A stretch of 64,000 bases of DNA from assembly GCF_024172125.1 (NCBI RefSeq), contig NZ_JAMZEA010000009.1:1-64000 (forward strand), given 5' to 3'. Source of the stretch: Actinomadura rupiterrae. Lineage in GTDB: Bacteria; Actinomycetota; Actinomycetes; Streptosporangiales; Streptosporangiaceae. Below the pieces are notes generated by a model. It was not told where the DNA came from, searched no databases, and saw nothing but the letters and a program-made list of their open reading frames with translations. This document shows, one piece after another, positions 63,529 to 64,000 of this stretch; position 1 is the first letter of the stretch, and the number at the start of each line of letters is the position of its first letter. The translations under genes and the position numbers were made by a program.

Positions 63529-64000
63529 GGGGCGACTCCGATCGTGGTGAGGCCGAGTGTTTCGGGGAGGCCGAGGGCGAGGTTGGCGCTCTGCACGGCG
63601 CCGCCCGCGGTGCCCTTGACGAGGTTGTCGATCGCGGCGACCGCGACGATCCGCCCGGCGCGCTCGTCGAGCGCGACCTGGACGAGCGCGGTGTTCGCGC
63701 CGAGGGTCATCGCCGTGGCGGGCCACTGCCCCGCGGGCAGCAGCTCCGCGAACGGCTCGCCGTCGTAGGCGGCGGTGTAGGCGTCGCGCACCTGCGCGGC
63801 GGTGACGCCGGGCCTGGCCCTGGCGGTGCAGGTGGCGAGGATGCCGCGGCTCATCGGGGCGAGGGTCGGGGTGAACGACACCGACACCGGCTCGCCCGCG
63901 ACGGCCGACAGGCTCTGCTCCATCTCGGGGGTGTGCCGGTGCACGCCGCCGACGCCGTAGGCGCTGACCGAGCCCATCACCTCGCTGCCGAGCAGGTGCG
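63525..64000 (-). CDS. argC: N-acetyl-gamma-glutamyl-phosphate reductase (5' end cut by window)
   Basis: The visible C-terminal 158 residues belong to ArgC, which reduces N-acetylglutamyl phosphate. The segment EVMGSVSAYGVGGVHRHTPEMEQSL is the block that follows the catalytic His of this enzyme, and AVAAIDNLVKGTAGGAVQSANLALGLPETLGL is the characteristic end. The N-terminal NADP-binding part and the catalytic cysteine lie beyond the right edge. The stop overlaps argJ (GTGA). It is the first arg gene seen and the operon promoter is outside. Confidence 0.95.
   Translation of the reverse strand, partial: HLLGSEVMGSVSAYGVGGVHRHTPEMEQSLSAVAGEPVSVSFTPTLAPMSRGILATCTARARPGVTAAQVRDAYTAAYDGEPFAELLPAGQWPATAMTLGANTALVQVALDERAGRIVAVAAIDNLVKGTAGGAVQSANLALGLPETLGLTTIGVAP

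Overview
The window comes from a high-GC actinobacterial chromosome. Almost every gene uses G or C at third codon positions, GTG starts and GTGA/ATGA stop-start overlaps are common, and the gene set is typical of the group: mutA-mutB-meaB, guaB1-type IMPDH relative, tandem L,D-transpeptidases, an LCP protein and an argCJBDFR-H cluster. Order Streptosporangiales (Actinomadura-like) is my best guess, but no marker was compared. I saw no integrase, transposase, phage gene, tRNA or CRISPR array. It reads as ordinary chromosome with several unusual individual genes.

Layout. 1-5.9 kb (minus strand): a partial GNAT acetyltransferase, an array of about seven 22-bp repeats, then meaB, mutB and mutA (methylmalonyl-CoA mutase and its GTPase chaperone). 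6.2-11.2 kb: a carboxylate-amine ligase, a cysteine-containing lipoprotein, and a three-gene envelope operon (variant CE4 deacetylase-like protein, beta-propeller lipoprotein, membrane-anchored esterase). 11.4-15.4 kb: a glycosyltransferase and two tandem lipoprotein L,D-transpeptidases. 15.6-28.8 kb: SCP2 protein, LysR/aminotransferase pair, a secreted-type protein, two CPA1 antiporters, a CGNR protein, gmd, a UBP zinc finger overlapping a DHA2 exporter, LysR, and a double-module Lrp regulator. 29.6-37.2 kb: guaB1, LCP protein, a small HExxH protein, an enolase-superfamily protein lacking its catalytic lysines coupled to a P-loop kinase, and an odd histidine kinase with a second, degenerate half. 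37.2-44.5 kb: a catabolic operon (DUF1446/AtuA - carboxylase beta - carboxylase alpha/biotin - acyl-CoA dehydrogenase) divergent from a TetR gene, with a palindromic operator between them. 44.5-48.95 kb: YciI, a frameshifted purple-acid-phosphatase-like gene, a methyltransferase, an LRR-like protein and a small secreted protein. 49.0-54.8 kb: a complete 16S-23S-5S operon on the minus strand with two recognisable promoters and a strong terminator. 54.96-64 kb (minus): tyrS, mpg, argH, then the tightly overlapped argR-argF-argD-argB-argJ-argC, the last cut by the window edge.

How the parts work together. The mutase genes and the carboxylase/dehydrogenase operon belong to acyl-CoA catabolism of branched or odd-chain substrates. 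The arg genes encode glutamate to citrulline plus argininosuccinate lyase, with ArgR as regulator; argG is not in the cluster. The L,D-transpeptidases, LCP protein, deacetylase-like protein, esterase and glycosyltransferase are envelope functions.

Most useful second looks: the histidine kinase with a partner-less second half, the lysine-less enolase homologue, the altered CE4 motif next to a beta-propeller lipoprotein, the frameshifted phosphatase, and several operator-like repeats. I did not find a clear multi-gene system that I would call new.
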